Source of the DNA: Bacillota bacterium
GTDB lineage: Bacteria; Bacillota; Clostridia; Oscillospirales; Acutalibacteraceae
Length of the DNA: 64,000 nucleotides
Assembly (NCBI GenBank): GCA_023410445.1
Contig: JAEYPT010000007.1
Span: 62,001-126,000 of the forward strand
Reading direction: 5' to 3'
Every line of letters begins with the position of its first letter. Position 1 is the stretch's first letter. Below are positions 61,362-64,000 of this stretch, piece by piece. The notes beneath the pieces were generated by a model. The model did not search any database and was not told the DNA's origin. It saw nothing but the letters and a program-made list of their open reading frames with translations. A program made the translations under genes and the position numbers.

Positions 61362-62732
61362 ATGCCAACCGCAGCGATCAACATCAATCAAACCACCTTT
61401 GTATCCTCTGCTCAGCCTTCTGCCAACTTTTCCTTTTATCCCCTGATGTATGTCGGCACCGATCCGGAGTTTCAGCATTGCATCAGCCTGATTCATATTC
61501 CGTTCCCCAAGCTGCCGAAGAGTGTGGACAGCGCCGTGCTTCAGCTCTCCGTCATCGTGAAAAGCGGGGAGACTCCGGCCACAGTTGCGGTCAGTCAGCT
61601 TAGTGCGCCGTTCGATGTGCAGACGGTTACCCATAATACCTTGCCGTCCCTGATTCCGACGGCGGCGCAGTTCACCGTTTCACCCTTGGATTTATATTTT
61701 TCCGTTTCGGTTGATCTCACGGACATTGTCAACGCGTGGCTGAGCGGAGCTGCCCAAAACAACGGCATAGCTCTGACCTGTGAGGATGATAACATTCTCC
61801 AGTTCGGAACGGACAACATCGTTTACGCGCCGTATTTCCCCAATCTCACCGTTACCTATTTTTACGCACCGGTAAAAACGCGGCGGCTCGCCGCCAAGCC
61901 CGCTTCGGCTCCTACCGAAAGCGAAGGGTATCGGCTGCTCAGTGCCAATCAGCAGCGGTGTGTCCTCAGTGCTTTGATAACACAGCGGCCGAGGGGCTGT
62001 CTCACAATGCCGGATGTGCAAATGTCGCCGGAGTATTTCGAAACTTATTCTCAAAAAAATCTGCCGGATCCTGACAATCTCTTTGTTGAGGAGGGTGCTA
62101 TCGGCGGTAACGGGAGTTTTGTACGTCCGTTCGGTGACATTTCGTCTGCGGTTGAAGCCGTGAATCCGGGCGGCACTGTCCACATCCGGAAAGGGACGTA
62201 TCCGGTCGGAGAACCCATTGAGATCAGCAAGCCGAATATCCTTCTGGCCGGTGAGCAAGGGGCCCGGCTGATGTATCAGCTGCCGACTTCCAGCATGGTT
62301 CTTAGCGGTGCGGGCGTTATCGTGACCGGCCTGACCTTCGCAGGAATCTTGCCCCAGAACACATTCCTTACGGTTCTGGGCGACGGCATTTCCATCCGGT
62401 TCAATACGATCTACTCTATCCCGGGATCGGAAGGTACGGGAATAGCGGTAAAGGGCAGCCGGAGCGATGTCACCATCGACGGCAACACCCTGTATAACCT
62501 GAAGTTCGGAATTTATTCGGATGCGGACTGCAATGCGGGTCGTATCTACGGAAATCATATCTATAATGTCTCAAAGGCGGGAATTACCCTGAGAGCCGGA
62601 TTTGACGTATCCGCGAACCGTTGGGATCCGGCCGGGTCAGCTTATCGTAGTATCGATATTCTATCCGGTAATTATAGCGCCGCCGCGCTCGCCGACGGCA
62701 ATAACCTTGCGAGCGTTCTGGATTACCGGTAA
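61362..62732 (+). CDS. DNRLRE - beta-helix protein (probable spore-surface protein)
   Basis: A 456-residue paralogue of the preceding protein. It has a DNRLRE domain (residues 1-165: INQTTFVSSAQPSANFSFYP; DLTDIVNAWLSGAAQNNGIA) followed directly, after a linker near 175-245, by a beta-helix region (about 245-456: IGGNGSFVRPFGDISSAVEA; GGTVHIRKGTYPVGEPIEIS; LSGAGVIVTGLTFAGI). The BclA-like domain of protein 2 is missing. There is no signal peptide. It arose by tandem duplication, since the upstream sequence (promoter, AAGAGGAGTGAAAACC) is also shared. Confidence 0.82.
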   Translation: MPTAAININQTTFVSSAQPSANFSFYPLMYVGTDPEFQHCISLIHIPFPKLPKSVDSAVLQLSVIVKSGETPATVAVSQLSAPFDVQTVTHNTLPSLIPTAAQFTVSPLDLYFSVSVDLTDIVNAWLSGAAQNNGIALTCEDDNILQFGTDNIVYAPYFPNLTVTYFYAPVKTRRLAAKPASAPTESEGYRLLSANQQRCVLSALITQRPRGCLTMPDVQMSPEYFETYSQKNLPDPDNLFVEEGAIGGNGSFVRPFGDISSAVEAVNPGGTVHIRKGTYPVGEPIEISKPNILLAGEQGARLMYQLPTSSMVLSGAGVIVTGLTFAGILPQNTFLTVLGDGISIRFNTIYSIPGSEGTGIAVKGSRSDVTIDGNTLYNLKFGIYSDADCNAGRIYGNHIYNVSKAGITLRAGFDVSANRWDPAGSAYRSIDILSGNYSAAALADGNNLASVLDYR

Positions 62733-62737
62733 TGGCT

Positions 62738-62781
62738 GAACGAAATGTCCGCCGCCTAAACAGGCGGCGGACATTTCGTTC
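62738..62781. terminator. Bidirectional terminator
   Basis: GAACGAAATGTCCGCCGCCT and its exact complement (20 bp) around loop AAAC, between DNRLRE gene 3 and the TetR gene. Confidence 0.8.
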
Positions 62782-63409
62782 AATTGGGTTCAGGCGTGTG
62801 CGGCATCAGGTACCGGGTCAGGGCAGTCAGACCCTCCTGCAGAATCCGTTCCCCTTCGACGGGGTTATTATCCAGTGCAATGCGGTCAACCAACGCATTG
62901 ATAAAATCCATAATCACAAACGAAGCAGCCTCCGGGTCCGGGACATCCGGGCAGCATGGGGAATGAAGCAGCGAGTCGTAGGTGAATTTTCTTACCTTTT
63001 CCCGTTGCCGCTGGGAGCGCTCGGCGAGTTCGGGGTCGGATACGCGCAGCAGGTTGATTTCCCGGATAAAATCAACGGATTCCCGGTGAATCCGAATCAG
63101 CATTTCCACAAACCATCGGAGCCATTGCCGGGGATCGCTGCTGTCGCTGAGTTTTTGGCCGAACTCTTCCCGGATGCGATCAAAATTTTCTTTGTACCGG
63201 TCGTATAGCACGAGAAAAATCATATGCTTATCCGTGAAATAGGAGTACAGGCAGCCGATGGAAACCTGTGCCTCCAAGGCGATTTCGGGCGTGCTAGTCT
63301 TATAGTAGCCCTTTTCGCAGAAGAGGCGATAGGCCGCTTCCAGAATCTTTTCCTTTTTTTCCATACTGCGCTTTTGCTGCGGTTCGCGCACCTCATGTTC
63401 CTTTGCCAT
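62780..63409 (-). CDS. TetR-family transcriptional regulator
   Basis: A 209-residue TetR-type repressor. The helix-turn-helix is in KILEAAYRLFCEKGYYKTST, then PEIALEAQVSIGCLYSYFTDKH, in part EIALEAQVSIGCLYSYF. It is transcribed away from a drug-exporter gene and probably represses both. Inverted repeats flank its promoter. The ligand-binding part (SVDFIREINLLRVSDPELAER, in part IREINLLRVSDPELAE) is not diagnostic. Confidence 0.9.
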   Translation of the reverse strand: MAKEHEVREPQQKRSMEKKEKILEAAYRLFCEKGYYKTSTPEIALEAQVSIGCLYSYFTDKHMIFLVLYDRYKENFDRIREEFGQKLSDSSDPRQWLRWFVEMLIRIHRESVDFIREINLLRVSDPELAERSQRQREKVRKFTYDSLLHSPCCPDVPDPEAASFVIMDFINALVDRIALDNNPVEGERILQEGLTALTRYLMPHTPEPN

Positions 63410-63422
63410 GGCAAATCCCCCC

Positions 63423-63545
63423 TTATTCGTATATTGTATTCGGAAGAGAGCGCTCTGTCAAGAATACGAATAAATATTTTTATTTTTATATTGACAAAAG
63501 ATGACAGGCAACGTATGCTATAACAAGAATAAAAATTCATATTCT
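63423..63545. promoter_or_regulatory. Divergent promoters and operators, tetR/MFS exporter
   Basis: Minus strand: TTGACA (63461-63456), 17 bp, TACAAT (63438-63433), flanked by TTATTCGTAT (63423-63432) and ATACGAATAA (63464-63473), perfect 10-bp arms. Plus strand: TTGACA (63491-63496), 17 bp, TATGCT (63514-63519), followed by AGAATA and TATTCT (63526-63545). The shared GAATA half-sites suggest one TetR protein controls both directions. Confidence 0.7.
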
Positions 63546-63562
63546 AAAACGGAGATGGAATT

Positions 63563-64000
63563 ATGGAACATACGGTGCAAAAATCCGGCGCGGCGACGGT
63601 GTTTGCCGTGATGCTCGGCACGTTTATGTCCAGTATGGATATCAATGTGGTCAATATGGCGCTTCCCATTCTGCAAAACTCATTCGGTGCGGCAATCGCC
63701 TCCATTGAGTGGGTGGCGGTGGCTTACCTGCTCGCGCTGGGGGCAACCCAGCTGACATTCGGGAGGCTTTCCGATCTGTTCGGGCACAAAAAGCTTTATG
63801 TGTCCGGATTTCTGCTTTTTACGCTTTCCTCACTGGCCTGTTCGTTTTCCCGCTCGCTGAGTATTCTGATCGTATTCCGCGTGCTTCAGGCAATCAGTGC
63901 CGCCATGATGCAGTCGAGTGGCGTTCCGCTGATTGTTGCTTCCGTTGAGCCGAAAAACCGCGGGAAGTCCCTTGGCATGATCGCCGTCTCGGTCGCCGTG
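63563..64000 (+). CDS. MFS drug exporter of the EmrB/QacA (DHA2) family, N-terminal part
   Basis: The first 146 residues of a membrane transporter that runs off the window end. MLGTFMSSMDINVVNMALP is the characteristic first helix of DHA2-family antiporters, with the motif WVAVAYLLALGATQLTFG, in part VAYLLALGATQLT, motif A in GRLSDLFGHKKLY, and motif B in FRVLQAISAAMMQSSG. Such proteins export drugs or metabolites in exchange for protons. GGAGATGGAATT precedes the ATG. Divergent from the TetR gene, it is probably induced by the compound that TetR binds. Confidence 0.9.
   Translation, partial: MEHTVQKSGAATVFAVMLGTFMSSMDINVVNMALPILQNSFGAAIASIEWVAVAYLLALGATQLTFGRLSDLFGHKKLYVSGFLLFTLSSLACSFSRSLSILIVFRVLQAISAAMMQSSGVPLIVASVEPKNRGKSLGMIAVSVAV

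Overview
The window looks like a chromosomal segment of an anaerobic, probably spore-forming member of the Clostridia (Bacillota), most like the Oscillospiraceae/Ruminococcaceae. The basis is gene content and style only: DUF4317 and DUF1667 proteins, a LicT-type antiterminator with RAT leaders, a T-box, MurT/GatD, a GlpA-like enzyme with a BFD-type iron-sulfur domain, AGGAGG-like ribosome sites with many TTG/GTG starts, and moderately GC-rich codons. No tRNA, rRNA, CRISPR array, transposase or prophage gene was seen.

Layout. 1-9152 (+): a surface-glycan cluster. It has an FkbH-type protein end, an acyl carrier protein, a GNAT-VOC fusion, a glycosyltransferase, dTDP-sugar genes (rfbA, rfbB, a 3,4-ketoisomerase), a CDP-glycerol-phosphotransferase-like protein, an asparagine synthase and a TagD-like cytidylyltransferase. 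9359-16839 (-): a self-contained beta-glucoside PTS operon (licT, bglP, bglA, HAD phosphatase, HPr, enzyme I) with two RAT/terminator switches. 16939-18066 (-): DUF4317. 18590-20694 (+): a CheY-like / CheC-like / PAS-GGDEF operon behind a structured leader. 21016-31563: mixed housekeeping genes (zinc-binding lipoprotein, peptidases, nucleosidase, transglutaminase, PLD, MarR/flavodoxin pair), including a long structured RNA leader at about 26078-26463 before a DUF1062 gene.

31691-45366: a glycerol/dihydroxyacetone island. On the minus strand lie dhaL, dhaM, HPr, enzyme I, dhaK and dhaS, preceded by a sigma-54 activator with an N-terminal HPr domain and by a near-perfect sigma-54 promoter. On the plus strand lie glpK, glpF and a three-gene glycerol-3-phosphate oxidoreductase set; plsY converges on them. 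45551-50561 (+): a candidate small RNA, DUF503, a WYL regulator with a GyrI-like protein, a lipoprotein and a FetAB-type ABC pair. 50642-53654 (-): a serine hydrolase and gatD/murT. 53801-55575 (+): a tryptophan T-box and trpB2. 55701-62732: three DNRLRE-domain proteins, two with beta-helix repeats and one with a BclA-like domain, probably spore-surface proteins, interrupted by an ROK/MFS pair. 62780-end: a TetR regulator divergent from a 14-TM-type drug exporter cut by the window edge.

The most notable theme is PTS wiring. Two operons each carry their own enzyme I and HPr. The beta-glucoside HPr lacks the regulatory Ser46 while the dihydroxyacetone HPr keeps it, and a third HPr domain sits on the sigma-54 activator next to the dihydroxyacetone operon. 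This suggests a phosphorelay that reports dihydroxyacetone flux directly to transcription. Secondary highlights are the three unexplained structured transcripts (about 18624, 26078 and 45636).
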